Shown: positions 8,731-16,680 of the stretch, in pieces
How positions within the stretch are numbered: position 1 is the first letter of the stretch
Layout of the letters: the number at the start of each line of letters is the position of its first letter
Source of the DNA: Pseudofrankia coriaricola
GTDB taxonomy: Bacteria > Actinomycetota > Actinomycetes > Frankiales > Frankiaceae
DNA: 39,824 nucleotides
Direction: 5' to 3'
Assembly: GCF_001854805.1 (NCBI RefSeq)
Contig: NZ_MBLO01000206.1
Location: forward strand, 1 to 39,824
The notes under the pieces: generated by a model
Databases searched by the model: none
What the model was told of the DNA's origin: nothing
Seen by the model: only the letters and a program-made list of their open reading frames with translations
Position numbers and translations under genes: made by a program

Positions 8731-9747
8731 ATGGCGACGTTTTCCACGGGGGACGAGCAGGCATTGCGGATCGGTGTGCTCGGGGCGGCGCGGATCGCGC
8801 CGGCGGCACTGATCCGTCCGGCGGCGGCTGTGGACGGGGCCGAGGTCGTCGCGGTCGCCGCCCGGGACGTGGCGCGGGCGCGGCGGTTTGCGAGCCGGCA
8901 CGGCGTTCCGCGCGTCCTGGCGGACTATGACGCGGTCATCGACGACGATGAGGTCGACGCCGTCTACATCCCGCTGATCCCCTCCGCGCACGCCCGCTGG
9001 ACGATCCGGGCCATCGAGGCGGGCAAGCACGTGCTGTGCGAGAAGCCGTTCACCGCGAACGCCGACGAGGCGCTCGCGGTGAAGGAGGCGGCGGACCGCG
9101 GCGGCGTGGTCGTGATGGAGGCGTTCCACTGGCGCTACCACCCCCTCGCCGAACGCCTGCTGGAGATCGTGTCGAGCGGTGAGATCGGGCCGGTGCGACA
9201 CGTCGCGGCCCGCCTCGTCATCCCCATCCCGAACCGGCGCGACATCCGCTGGCAGCTCGCCCTCGGCGGCGGAAGCCTGATGGACATCGGCAGCTACGGG
9301 GTCCACATGATGAGGACGGTCGTCGGCTCCGAGCCCGCCGTCGTCTCGGCGGCCGCGCGGACCCGGCTGCCTGATGTCGACCGCCACCTGACGGCGGACC
9401 TGCGGTTCGACGGCGGTGTCACGGGCCGCCTGGAGACTGGCATGTGGGCGTGGCCGGGGCTCGCGCTGAGCCTCGTCATCACGGGGGAGCGGGGCGAGGC
9501 CCGGGTCCTCAACCCCCTCGCGCCGCACGTGTTCCACCGCCTGACAGTGAGAACCAGCCGGCGGCGGCGCGAGAAGGTGACCGGCGAGAGCACCTACACC
9601 CTGCAGCTGCGGGCATTCCAGGCCGCCGTCCGGCGCGGTTCACCGGTGCTCACCCCGCCCGCGGACGCGCTCGCGAACATGCGGGTGATCGACGACATCT
9701 ACCGCGCCGCCGGCCTGTCGCCCCGTCCGTCCGCCCCGACGACCTGA
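8731..9747 (+). CDS. Gfo/Idh/MocA family NAD(P)-dependent oxidoreductase
   Basis: 338 residues, starting at an ATG preceded by GAAGGA. The N-terminal Rossmann fold starts with IGVLGAARIAP (residues 14-24) in place of the strict GxGxxG, as in many family members. The family signature CEKPF lies at 103-107, and its lysine (K105) is the usual catalytic or substrate-binding residue. The C-terminal alpha/beta domain contains 'EAFHWRYHP' and 'GGGSLMDIGSYGVHMMR', which line the substrate pocket. The length fits the family. Members oxidise or reduce sugars, inositols and related dihydrodiols or pseudosugars, and the substrate cannot be told here. It is transcribed alone: the upstream gene ends 108 bp before it and the downstream gene is convergent. 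Confidence 0.9.
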   Translation: MATFSTGDEQALRIGVLGAARIAPAALIRPAAAVDGAEVVAVAARDVARARRFASRHGVPRVLADYDAVIDDDEVDAVYIPLIPSAHARWTIRAIEAGKHVLCEKPFTANADEALAVKEAADRGGVVVMEAFHWRYHPLAERLLEIVSSGEIGPVRHVAARLVIPIPNRRDIRWQLALGGGSLMDIGSYGVHMMRTVVGSEPAVVSAAARTRLPDVDRHLTADLRFDGGVTGRLETGMWAWPGLALSLVITGERGEARVLNPLAPHVFHRLTVRTSRRRREKVTGESTYTLQLRAFQAAVRRGSPVLTPPADALANMRVIDDIYRAAGLSPRPSAPTT

Positions 9748-9807
9748 GCACCGCCACTCGTCGCCCGGCGCAGGCAGCCGCCGACGGCAGCAGATCGCTG
9801 TCTGCGT

Positions 9808-9850
9808 CCTCCGGTGGTCGTCACCCGACCCCGTCTACGACCACCGGAGG
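9808..9850. terminator. Bidirectional terminator hairpin
   Basis: A perfect 14-bp inverted repeat (9808-9821 with 9837-9850, arms CCTCCGGTGGTCGT) with a 15-nt loop lies between the convergent oxidoreductase and hydrolase genes. There is no T tract, as is common for actinobacterial stem terminators. Confidence 0.65.
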
Positions 9851-9873
9851 GCACAAACCGCGATCATCCGCGA

Positions 9874-10818
9874 TCAGGCGGGGAAGGTGAAGTCCCTGAT
9901 CAGCGCGGTGAGGGCGAGGGGCTGGTCGCTCTGGACGGCGTGGCCGGCGGCGGGGACGACCTCGTAGCGGGCCGACGGGAGGCGGCGGCGGAACTCGTCG
10001 GCGTCGGCGTCGGCGACGAACTTCGACTCGCCGCCGCGGACCAGCATCGTCGGCACGGTGATCGCGTCGACGTCGGCCCACAGCCGGCCGAAGTCGTTCC
10101 AGTTCTCACCGCCCGCGGGTGGCGGGCCGAACAGGTCGTAGCGCCAGGTCCACAGCCCGTCGGGGCGGCGGTAGGCGTTGTGCCGGACGCCGCGGCGCAC
10201 CCCGGAGGCCGCCCGGTAGGGGCTCAGCGCGATCGCCGTGTCGGCCATCTCCTCGAACGACGCGTAGGTTGGCTGGCCGCCGACGAGGGCGACGGTGCCC
10301 TGCTCGGCCCGCGTCAGCCGCTGGCGCGTGTCATTCACATGCGGCGTCACGTCGATGATGACGGCGCGCCGGCACAGGTCGGGGCGCTTGGCCGCCAGGT
10401 GGATGAGGGTCGCGCCGCCCAGCGACATGCCGACGACGGTGACGGCGCTCGGCGCGAGCGCTGGCAGCGCCGCCTCCAGCGCCTCGACGTTGCGCCACGG
10501 CCCGTAGTTGCGGTCCGGACGCCGGTAGGAGTGGCCGTGGCCGGGCAGGTCGACGGCGATGGCCGGGCGGCCGAGCGCGAGCGCGACGTAGTCCCAGGTG
10601 TGCGCGTTCTGCCCACCGCCGTGCAGGAACACGATCTCGGGCTTGGCCGTGCCCCAGCGGATGTAGCTGAGCTTCCGGCCGGGCTCGACCTCCAGGAACC
10701 CCCGGCCGACCTCGGGCCGCCCGGGGAACGGGATCCCGATCTCCGCCGCGTTCTCGTGCAGATACCCGAACTCGTCGTAGTCGTCCGCCGCGAGCCCGTC
10801 GTCCGGCGCGACGCTCAT
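9874..10818 (-). CDS. Alpha/beta-fold hydrolase
   Basis: 314 residues from the ATG at 10818. This start is preferred to an in-frame upstream start at 10923 because GGAGGAG lies 9-10 nt before it. The fold is recognised by the oxyanion-hole motif HGGG (in VFLHGGGQNAHTWD), the nucleophile elbow GMSLGG (catalytic Ser) and the terminal AAGHAVQ (catalytic His), with the acid expected in the VPTMLVRGGESKFV strand region. It is a cytosolic serine hydrolase of the epoxide hydrolase/lipase/C-C hydrolase group, and the substrate is unknown. It is divergent from the P450 gene across about 197 bp, which may hold a shared promoter region, so the two could act in one oxidation-then-hydrolysis pathway. That link is inference. 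Confidence 0.9.
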   Translation of the reverse strand: MSVAPDDGLAADDYDEFGYLHENAAEIGIPFPGRPEVGRGFLEVEPGRKLSYIRWGTAKPEIVFLHGGGQNAHTWDYVALALGRPAIAVDLPGHGHSYRRPDRNYGPWRNVEALEAALPALAPSAVTVVGMSLGGATLIHLAAKRPDLCRRAVIIDVTPHVNDTRQRLTRAEQGTVALVGGQPTYASFEEMADTAIALSPYRAASGVRRGVRHNAYRRPDGLWTWRYDLFGPPPAGGENWNDFGRLWADVDAITVPTMLVRGGESKFVADADADEFRRRLPSARYEVVPAAGHAVQSDQPLALTALIRDFTFPA

Positions 10819-11015
10819 CCCACACCACTCCTCCGCGCACGGGCGCGCACGCCGCTGGTCTGGCTCGAAATCTCCGTCTGTGGCAACGAGGGGCGCCGAG
10901 GAAATGTTGCCCGCGTCCAGCACTGGTTCACGCGGGCCATCGTGCGCGGACCCAAGGTGAGCGATATTGGCAGTGCGGCACGCGTCACATCAGCAGGCGG
11001 TCGGGAGGTCCAGCG

Positions 11016-12269
11016 GTGACAGTCACGAACCAGGACTCGGGCTCGGATCCGGACGCGGCGACCGGCCCCGGGGCCGACGCGTCGGCCGGCCGGGGCGAGC
11101 TCTCCTACGACCCCTATGACGCCGTCATCGACGCCGACCCGTACCCGGTCTGGCGGCGGCTGCGCGACGAGGCACCGCTCTACTACAACGAGAAGTTCGA
11201 CTTCTACGCGCTGAGCCGGTTCGACGACGTCGAGGCCGGGCTCGCCGACTGGCAGACCTACCGCTCGGGGCGCGGCTCGGTGCTGGAGTTCATCAAGGCG
11301 GACCTGGACCTGCCTCCGGGCCTCATCCTGTTCGAGGACCCGCCGGCGCACACCGTGCACCGCGGCATCCTGTCCCGGGTCTTCACCCCGAAGAAGATGG
11401 TGGCGTTGGAGGCGCGGGTCCGGGAGTTCTGCGCCCGCAGCCTCGACCCGCTGGTCGGCTCGGGGCGGTTCGACTTCGTCCGGGACCTGGGCGCGCCGAT
11501 GCCGATGCGCACCATCGGCTACCTGCTCGGCATCCCCGAGGACGACCAGGAGACGATCCGCGACCGGATCGACGAGGGCCTGCGGCTCACCGGCGACGGC
11601 ACCGACCTGGACCCCACGGTCAGCGATGGTGCCCAGTACGCCGAGTACATCGACTGGCGGGCCCGCCACCCGTCGGACGACCTGATGACCGAGCTGCTGA
11701 CCACCGAGTTCGAGGACGAGACGGGGACGACCCGCACGCTCACCCGGTCCGAGATCCTCGTCTACGTGAACCTGCTGGCGGCGGCGGGCAACGAGACGAC
11801 CACGAGGCTGATCGGCTGGGCCGGGAAGGTGCTCGCCGAGAATCCCGGCCAGCGCGCCGAGCTCGTCGCCGACCCGACGCTGATCCCGAACGCCGTCGAG
11901 GAGCTGCTGCGCTACGAGGCGCCGGCACCCGCGCATGCCCGGTACGTCGCCCGTGACGTCGCGCACCACGGCCAGACCGTCCCCGAGGGCAGCGTGGTCG
12001 TCTTCCTCGTCGGTTCGGGGAACCGGGACGAACGCCGCTACCCCGCCCCGGACCGGTTCGACATCCACCGCGACGTCGGCCGCCACCTCACGTTCGGCTA
12101 CGGCATCCACCACTGCCTCGGCGCGGCGCTGGCCCGTCTCGAGGGCCGGGTCGCCCTCGAGGAGGTGCTGCGCCGCTTCCCCACCTGGGAGGTCGACTGG
12201 CCGGGGGCCGTCCGCGCCCGCACGTCAACGGTCCGTGGCTGGGAATCGCTCCCGGTCATCACCGGCTGA
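11016..12269 (+). CDS. Cytochrome P450 monooxygenase
   Basis: 417 residues from a GTG start preceded by GGGAGG. All bacterial class I P450 landmarks are present: I-helix oxygen-activation motif AAGNETTTR (about 256-264), K-helix ExxR in EELLR, and the haem loop FGYGIHHCLGAALAR with the iron-ligating cysteine at C367. There is no membrane anchor, so it is soluble and needs a ferredoxin and reductase supplied from elsewhere, as none is encoded nearby. Asn follows Gly in the I-helix (AGNET), a variant common in actinobacterial steroid and lipid-oxidising families. The substrate cannot be deduced. It is divergent from the alpha/beta hydrolase gene. Confidence 0.95.
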   Translation: MTVTNQDSGSDPDAATGPGADASAGRGELSYDPYDAVIDADPYPVWRRLRDEAPLYYNEKFDFYALSRFDDVEAGLADWQTYRSGRGSVLEFIKADLDLPPGLILFEDPPAHTVHRGILSRVFTPKKMVALEARVREFCARSLDPLVGSGRFDFVRDLGAPMPMRTIGYLLGIPEDDQETIRDRIDEGLRLTGDGTDLDPTVSDGAQYAEYIDWRARHPSDDLMTELLTTEFEDETGTTRTLTRSEILVYVNLLAAAGNETTTRLIGWAGKVLAENPGQRAELVADPTLIPNAVEELLRYEAPAPAHARYVARDVAHHGQTVPEGSVVVFLVGSGNRDERRYPAPDRFDIHRDVGRHLTFGYGIHHCLGAALARLEGRVALEEVLRRFPTWEVDWPGAVRARTSTVRGWESLPVITG

Positions 12270-12295
12270 GTGGCGCGTCTCGCGCTCCGCAATGG

Positions 12296-12559
12296 GTGCG
12301 GGGCGGCAGGCCGGGCGCGTCAGGTCGTGTCGCACAGCGCGAGGCCGCCGAGCTCAAGGTCTGGCGCGAGGGCCGGCCCAACCCGCTGAAGCAGGGGTTC
12401 AAACAGCTCGACCGCTACCTAGACCGCTTCGATCTGGCCACTGGCACGCTGATCGTCTTCGACCAGCGTCCCGACGCCCCCGCCATCACCGAACGCACCG
12501 CCATCACCACCGCGACCAGCCCGTTCTCGGGCCGTGTCATCACCGTCATGAACTGCTAA
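12296..12559 (+). pseudogene. C-terminal remnant of an AAA-ATPase-like/PD-(D/E)XK nuclease protein
   Basis: The frame ending at the TAA at 12557-12559 encodes about 75 recognisable residues: 'ELKVWREGRPNPLKQGFKQ', then 'LDRYLDRFDLATGTLIVFD' and a terminal 'ERTAITTATSP...GRVITVM'. This matches the last strand-helix region of the DUF1703-type nuclease domain that follows an AAA-ATPase-like domain. The ExK-type motif (ELKVW) is present but the ATPase and the first half of the nuclease are absent. It fills the gap between the P450 gene and the convergent dioxygenase gene. The GC3 is lower than in neighbouring genes, and I see no good start. It is probably the residue of a deleted accessory gene. 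Confidence 0.6.
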
Positions 12560-12599
12560 CGTCGAGGCGGCGAAGATCCGCCCCGCGCCGGTTTCGGTG

Positions 12600-13547
12600 T
12601 CAGGCGAAGGAGCCTCCCTCGTGGGACTTGGACGGCTTGCCGCCGACGCCGACGGGGACGTCGCCGGCGATGGTGATGCGGTGCATCGCCCGGTCGAAGC
12701 CCGCGTAGTCGGTCGGGGCGAGATGCGCGGTGGCGCGGTTGTCCCAGAAGGCGATGCTGTCGGGCTGCCAGCGGAAGCGGACGGTGAACTCCGGGGTGGC
12801 GAGGTGCTCGTAGAGGAGGCCGAGAACGCGGTCGCTCTCGGTGTTCGAGAGCTCGACGATCCGGGTGGTGAAGTTCGGGTTGACGAACAGGGCGCGCTCG
12901 CCGGTCTCCGGGTGGACGCGGACCACCGGGTGGATGGTCTCGTAGGGCGTCTTGGCGAACAGAGCGGAGAGCTTGCTGCTGTCGCCGCGTTCCAGGTGGA
13001 TCTGGTTGACGTGGACGGCGTGCAGGCCGTCGAGGAAGTCACGTAGGGACGGCGAGAGCCGTTCGTAGGCGGTGACGAGGTTGGTCCACTGGGTGTCGCC
13101 GCCGTACGGCGGGATGACCAGCCCGTGCAGGATGGAGCCCATGGGTGGGTTCAGCACGAACGTGACGTCGGTGTGCCAGAGGCTCCTGACCCGGAAGTCG
13201 CTTTTTCCTTCTCCCAGGTAGGTGCGGGTGTCCAGCGGAAGGATCTCCGGGTGGCCCTCGAGCGTCGGCAGGGTCGGGTGGCCCGGTGTCACCTCGCCGA
13301 ACTGCCGGCCGAAGGCGATCTGCTGTGCCGGGGTGACGTGCTGGTCGCGGAAGAAGACGACCTTCCACCTGAGCAGGGTGGCGCGGATCTCGGCGATGGC
13401 GGCGGGTTCCAGCGGCTGTGTCAGGTCGACGCCGAAGATCTCGGCGCCGATGTGCCCCGACATCGGCCGGACATCGAGTCCGACCGTCGACTCGGCCGTC
13501 GTCACCAGCGGGGCCGGGGTGGTCGCGGCATCGTCTGTCGTCGTCAT
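12600..13547 (-). CDS. Fe(II)/2-oxoglutarate dioxygenase, TauD/TfdA family (AtsK-like alkylsulfatase), copy 1
   Basis: 315 residues. The TauD fold has the iron triad H125, D127 (WHTDVTF) and H275 (NRATAH), with R286 or R290 downstream as the 2-oxoglutarate-binding arginine. Local sequence (DVRPMSGHIGAEIFGVDL, RVHPETGERAL, FWDNRATAH) is closest to what I know of AtsK, which oxidatively cleaves alkyl sulfate esters to sulfite and an aldehyde; taurine or sulfonate use is the alternative. It is a close paralogue of the gene at 16677-17603 over nearly its whole length. It stands alone behind its own copy of the operon promoter element. A broken 3' end of the binding-protein gene overlaps its start, so it is a duplicate with the transporter gene deleted. 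Confidence 0.9.
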   Translation of the reverse strand: MTTTDDAATTPAPLVTTAESTVGLDVRPMSGHIGAEIFGVDLTQPLEPAAIAEIRATLLRWKVVFFRDQHVTPAQQIAFGRQFGEVTPGHPTLPTLEGHPEILPLDTRTYLGEGKSDFRVRSLWHTDVTFVLNPPMGSILHGLVIPPYGGDTQWTNLVTAYERLSPSLRDFLDGLHAVHVNQIHLERGDSSKLSALFAKTPYETIHPVVRVHPETGERALFVNPNFTTRIVELSNTESDRVLGLLYEHLATPEFTVRFRWQPDSIAFWDNRATAHLAPTDYAGFDRAMHRITIAGDVPVGVGGKPSKSHEGGSFA

Positions 13548-13598
13548 TCCTGGGCCTCCTTGACCGCCGAGTCATGGCGGGGGCGTCGAAAATCTGGC
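13544..13598 (-). pseudogene. 3' remnant of a sulfonate/sulfate-ester binding-protein gene
   Basis: The bases just before dioxygenase copy 1 match the last codons of the intact binding-protein gene (17600-17652). Shared blocks include TGGGCCTCCTTGACCGC and GGCGTCGAAAA as read on the plus strand. Translated with one 2-nt shift it reads IFDA, then RHDSAVKEAQE-stop, against VFDARYNSAVKEAQQ-stop in the intact gene. The stop overlaps the dioxygenase ATG just as in the intact operon. Everything upstream of about 13598 in that gene is gone. Confidence 0.8.
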
Positions 13599-13792
13599 CG
13601 CCGGAGTGTGGTCTCGCGGCGCCGTCGAGATATCAACCGTTTGGTGAATGCTGCTGACCGATTTCGGGCAGCACTGAAGAGAAGCCGGCCCGCGTCATTC
13701 CAAGTGGTATTCGGCCGACGCGCCTCATGGGCATCGCTCGGCGAGGAGCGGAGGCGATTTGGTCGAATGCCCGGTGGTGTTCCGCCACCTTC

Positions 13793-13822
13793 ACTGAACA
13801 GTTAAGTCAGCTGTTTGTCAAC
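13793..13822 (-). promoter_or_regulatory. Promoter/operator element A of dioxygenase copy 1
   Basis: This 30-bp block is nearly identical to element B upstream of the transporter operon (18797-18827), with two substitutions and one 1-nt gap. On the minus strand it begins GTTGACAAAC, so it contains a perfect -35 hexamer TTGACA, followed 17 nt later by TTCAGT as a poor -10. It also contains AACAG...CTGTT half-sites. It could be a promoter, an operator or both. The rest of the gap 13548-13901 shows no gene beyond the binding-protein remnant. Confidence 0.7.
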
Positions 13823-13901
13823 CCGGTGGATGGGAATGTCGCCGCGTTCCCTCACGGCGCTGGCCCGCCGGTGACCGGCCGCTCGCCGAGCGCGCGCGGC
13901 T

Positions 13902-14630
13902 TCAGTCGGGACCAGGCCCGGCATGGCTTTCCGCCGACAGGGGCGCGGTGAGCGCCGCCGCGGCCATGTCGAACAGGTCGGTGACGTACAGCTCGTAGGA
14001 GATCTCGCCGCCGGTGCCCGGGTACGGACCGTCCGGTTTTCCCGCTGGGATCCGGTCGTATCCGGCCAGGGCGGCCAGGCAGAGGCGGACCATGTGCGAC
14101 AGCCGCAGTGCGCGCAACGGCCTGGGAACCTCGGCCAGGAGGTCGAGGATCGCCAGGGACACCTCGTGGCCTACCTCGCCCGCCGGCCTGCCGCCGGCCC
14201 ACCATGGGTGGTCCTCCAGCGGATGAGCGCCGAACCTGCCGAGAAAGCCCACGTAGTAGCTGTCCGGCCGGCGTGCCTCCTCGGCAAGGGGGCGCATCAG
14301 GACGTCGAACAGCCCACGTACCGTCTGGTCCCGGCCGTGGGTTCGGCCCGTCGCCAGCAGCTCGGCACGGCGCTGGTCCAGCGGCGGGACCCGGTGGGCG
14401 ACGATCGCCGCGAGCAGGCCCCGCTCGCCGCCGAAGTGGTACTGCACCGCGTTGTTGTTGCCGTTGCCGGCCGCCCGGCAGATCTGCCGCAGCGACACCG
14501 CCTCCAGGCCGTGCTCGGCGTACAGCCGCTCGGCGGTGAGCAACAGCCGCAGCCGGGCGTCGTGCGAGCGCGGCGCCCAGGTGAGCGGCTCGGCTGTGTT
14601 CGTCGACTCGGTCACGGTCTGCTGGCTCAT
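13902..14630 (-). CDS. TetR-family transcriptional regulator
   Basis: 242 residues. The N-terminal helix-turn-helix (about 25-75) has the family pattern: 'LLLTAERLYAEHGLEAVSLRQICRAAG' in outline, then 'NAVQYHFGGERGLLAAIV'. The C-terminal two thirds is a helical ligand-binding domain with a dimer-interface-like end. It lies between the transporter operon (ending 14774) and dioxygenase copy 1, all on the same strand, and 80 bp from promoter element A. A role in controlling elements A and B is plausible but not shown. It is unlike the LysR-type Cbl/CysB control of enteric sulfonate genes. Confidence 0.9.
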   Translation of the reverse strand: MSQQTVTESTNTAEPLTWAPRSHDARLRLLLTAERLYAEHGLEAVSLRQICRAAGNGNNNAVQYHFGGERGLLAAIVAHRVPPLDQRRAELLATGRTHGRDQTVRGLFDVLMRPLAEEARRPDSYYVGFLGRFGAHPLEDHPWWAGGRPAGEVGHEVSLAILDLLAEVPRPLRALRLSHMVRLCLAALAGYDRIPAGKPDGPYPGTGGEISYELYVTDLFDMAAAALTAPLSAESHAGPGPD

Positions 14631-14773
14631 CCTGCTCGCTCATCCCGCTGACTCGGGCTGGCTGACTGGCCTTCAGGCTTACCCGAGACCGCCGGGCCCC
14701 GCGCGATCGCGTGCCCTGAACCGCGGGGCCGCCGCGGCCTCGGGCAAGGTGCCCGATCCGTCACTCTCGCAGC

Positions 14774-15763
14774 CTACGGCTCCCCGGCGGCGTCTTTCGC
14801 GGCGGCGACCGGGGCGTCACGGCCGGTCGTGCCACTCGCCTCGCCGCCCCGCGCACCCGCCGCACCGCTCGCCTCGTCGTCGGTGACGCCGAGCTCGGCG
14901 AGCAGCCGGGTGCGCAGGGTGGCGAACCCGGGGTCGGAGCGGTGGCGGGCGCCGCCGAGCCCCACCCGCTCGTCCAGCGAGAGCCGGCCGTCGGTGAGCA
15001 CGGCGACCCGGTCGGCCAGCAGGATCGCCTCGTCGACGTCATGCGTCACCAGCAGCACCGCCGGCTGGTGACGCCGGCACAGATCGCGCAGCAGGCTGTG
15101 CATCCGGATGCGGGTGAGCGCGTCGAGCGCGCCGAACGGCTCGTCGAGCAGCAGCAGACCGGGGGAGCGGACCAGCGCCCGGGCGAGCGCCGCCCGCTGC
15201 GCCTCGCCGCCGGACAGCGTCCCCGGCCAGGCGCGCTCCTTCCCGCCGAGCCCCACCTCGGCCAGCGCGACGGCCGCCTGGGCACGGGCCTGCCGGCCCT
15301 TCAGGCCCAGCAGCACGTTGTCCAGCACCCGGGTCCACGGCAGCAGCCGTGGGTCCTGGAAGACGACCGCGCCCCGCGCGGGGACGGTCGCCTTCCCGGT
15401 GGCGTCCGCGTCGAGGCCGGCGAGGATGCGCAGCAGCGTGCTCTTGCCCGAGCCGGACCGGCCGAGCAGCGCGACGAACTCGCCGGGGGCGATGTCCAGG
15501 TCGATCCCGGCGAGCACCGCGCGGCCGGCGAACTCGCGGCGCACCTCGCGGACCCGGACCGCGGGCCCGGGCGCGCCGCCGCCCTGCCGCGCGGCCCAGC
15601 CAGCCACGGCCGGGCCACCCTCGACGGCCGGCGCCGGGACCGCCGGCGCCGGGACCGCCGGCGCCGGGACAGCTGGCACCGGGACGACGGGTGCTGGGAC
15701 GGCTGGCGCTGACACCTGCGTCGCGCCGGGAGCCGGCGGCGGGGACGTCGTCCGCGTGGTCAT
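14774..15763 (-). CDS. ABC transporter ATP-binding protein, SsuB/TauB type
   Basis: 329 residues from the ATG at 15763, whose first base is the last base of the permease stop (TGATG), so translation should be coupled. An unusual N-terminal extension of about 70 residues is rich in Pro-Ala-Val repeats. The ATPase then shows Walker A GRSGSGKST, Q-loop VFQDPRLLPW, signature LSGGEAQR, Walker B LLLLDEPFGALD and H-loop THD. The Gln-Asp-Pro and 'LLPW' features are typical of the nitrate/sulfonate/taurine importer group. It ends the four-gene operon and powers uptake through the adjacent permease. The Ala/Gly-rich C-terminal tail is not conserved in the family. Confidence 0.92.
   Translation of the reverse strand: MTTRTTSPPPAPGATQVSAPAVPAPVVPVPAVPAPAVPAPAVPAPAVEGGPAVAGWAARQGGGAPGPAVRVREVRREFAGRAVLAGIDLDIAPGEFVALLGRSGSGKSTLLRILAGLDADATGKATVPARGAVVFQDPRLLPWTRVLDNVLLGLKGRQARAQAAVALAEVGLGGKERAWPGTLSGGEAQRAALARALVRSPGLLLLDEPFGALDALTRIRMHSLLRDLCRRHQPAVLLVTHDVDEAILLADRVAVLTDGRLSLDERVGLGGARHRSDPGFATLRTRLLAELGVTDDEASGAAGARGGEASGTTGRDAPVAAAKDAAGEP
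15627..15716 (-). repeat. Degenerate 15-bp coding repeat (PAVPA)
   Basis: About six 15-bp units occur. Read on the plus strand, the first three are nearly exact copies of GCCGGCGCCGGGACC, and the rest have diverged by several bases. They encode the Pro-Ala-Val pentapeptides in the N-terminal extension of the ABC ATPase. The gradient from exact to diverged copies suggests ongoing expansion at one end. Confidence 0.8.
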
Positions 15764-16680
15764 CAGGAAGCCTCCAGGCCCCGGCGCCAGGCCAGGGCGC
15801 GGCGTTCGAGCAGGCGGACGAGAGCGTCGGAGAGCAGGCCGAGAACGCCGTAGACCGCGAGGCCGACGACGATGACGTCGGTCTGGCCGAACGTGCGGGC
15901 CTGGTCCATCAGGTAGCCGATCCCGCTGGACGCGTTGATCTGCTCGCTGACGACGAGGACCAGCCACGAGATCGTGAACGCGAACCGCAGGCCGACCAGG
16001 AACCCCGGCAGGGCGCCGGGCAGGACCACCCGGCGGATCAGCCCGAGGCGGCCGAGCCGGACCGTGCGGGCCAGCTCCACGAACCGGCCGTCGACGCCGC
16101 GGATCGCCGCGAAGGTGTTGATGTACACCGGGAAGGCGGTGCCCAGGGCGACCAGGAAGATCTTCACCTGCTCGCCGATGCCGAACCACAGGATGGCCAG
16201 CGGCACCAGGCCGAGGATCGGGACGGCGCGCAGGATCTGCACGGGCGCGTCCACGAGGTCCTCGCCGATCTGGAACAGCCCGGCCACCAGCGACAGCACC
16301 AGGGCGGCGAGCACGCCGATCGTGAGCCCCAGGGCGACACGGCGCAGCGAGATGACAAGGTTGTGCCCCAGCGTGCCGTCCGCGGCCAGCGTGTAGCCGG
16401 TATGCAGCACGGTCCACGGCCCGGCGAGGATGTCGGCCTGGATCAGCCCCGCGGACGAGCCGACCTGCCAGAACGAGACCAGCAGCACCGGCCCCAGCAG
16501 CCGGCGCAGCCACTTCGGCACCGGCCGGCGGCGCGGCCGGTCCGGGTCCGCGAGCGCGACCGGAACGCTGCCGGGCCCGGCTGCCTCCGGAGTCTCCGGA
16601 ACGGGGCCGAGGGCCCGGGTGGCACCGACGGTACCGGCGGTGCCGGCGCCGCCCGGGCTTTCGAGGAGGAGCGAGGTCAC
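15763..16680 (-). CDS. ABC transporter permease, SsuC/TauC type
   Basis: 305 residues. After a Pro/Ala-rich N-terminal tail of about 55 residues come about six hydrophobic helices. The binding-protein-dependent permease signature for coupling to the ATPase lies near the middle, in the stretch 'ELARTVRLGRLGLIRRVVLPGALPG' (given as its pattern EA/ELA...G...I..V.LP.A.P). The segment VPILGLVPLAILWFGIG is characteristic of SsuC/TauC-like permeases. It is an integral membrane protein forming a homodimeric channel. The start overlaps the dioxygenase stop by 4 nt (ATGA) and its stop overlaps the ATPase start by 1 nt. Confidence 0.92.
   Translation of the reverse strand: MTSLLLESPGGAGTAGTVGATRALGPVPETPEAAGPGSVPVALADPDRPRRRPVPKWLRRLLGPVLLVSFWQVGSSAGLIQADILAGPWTVLHTGYTLAADGTLGHNLVISLRRVALGLTIGVLAALVLSLVAGLFQIGEDLVDAPVQILRAVPILGLVPLAILWFGIGEQVKIFLVALGTAFPVYINTFAAIRGVDGRFVELARTVRLGRLGLIRRVVLPGALPGFLVGLRFAFTISWLVLVVSEQINASSGIGYLMDQARTFGQTDVIVVGLAVYGVLGLLSDALVRLLERRALAWRRGLEAS

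Noticed and set aside
7093-9537. An 814-codon open frame on the minus strand across the KAP and oxidoreductase genes
   Set aside because: It is a high-GC shadow of two plus-strand genes with clear domains; its translation is Arg/Pro/Asp-rich low complexity.
14774-16513. A 579-codon frame fusing permease-region sequence to the ABC ATPase
   Set aside because: Upstream of 15763 it is the wrong frame of the permease gene; the ATG at 15763 overlaps the permease stop as expected for an operon.
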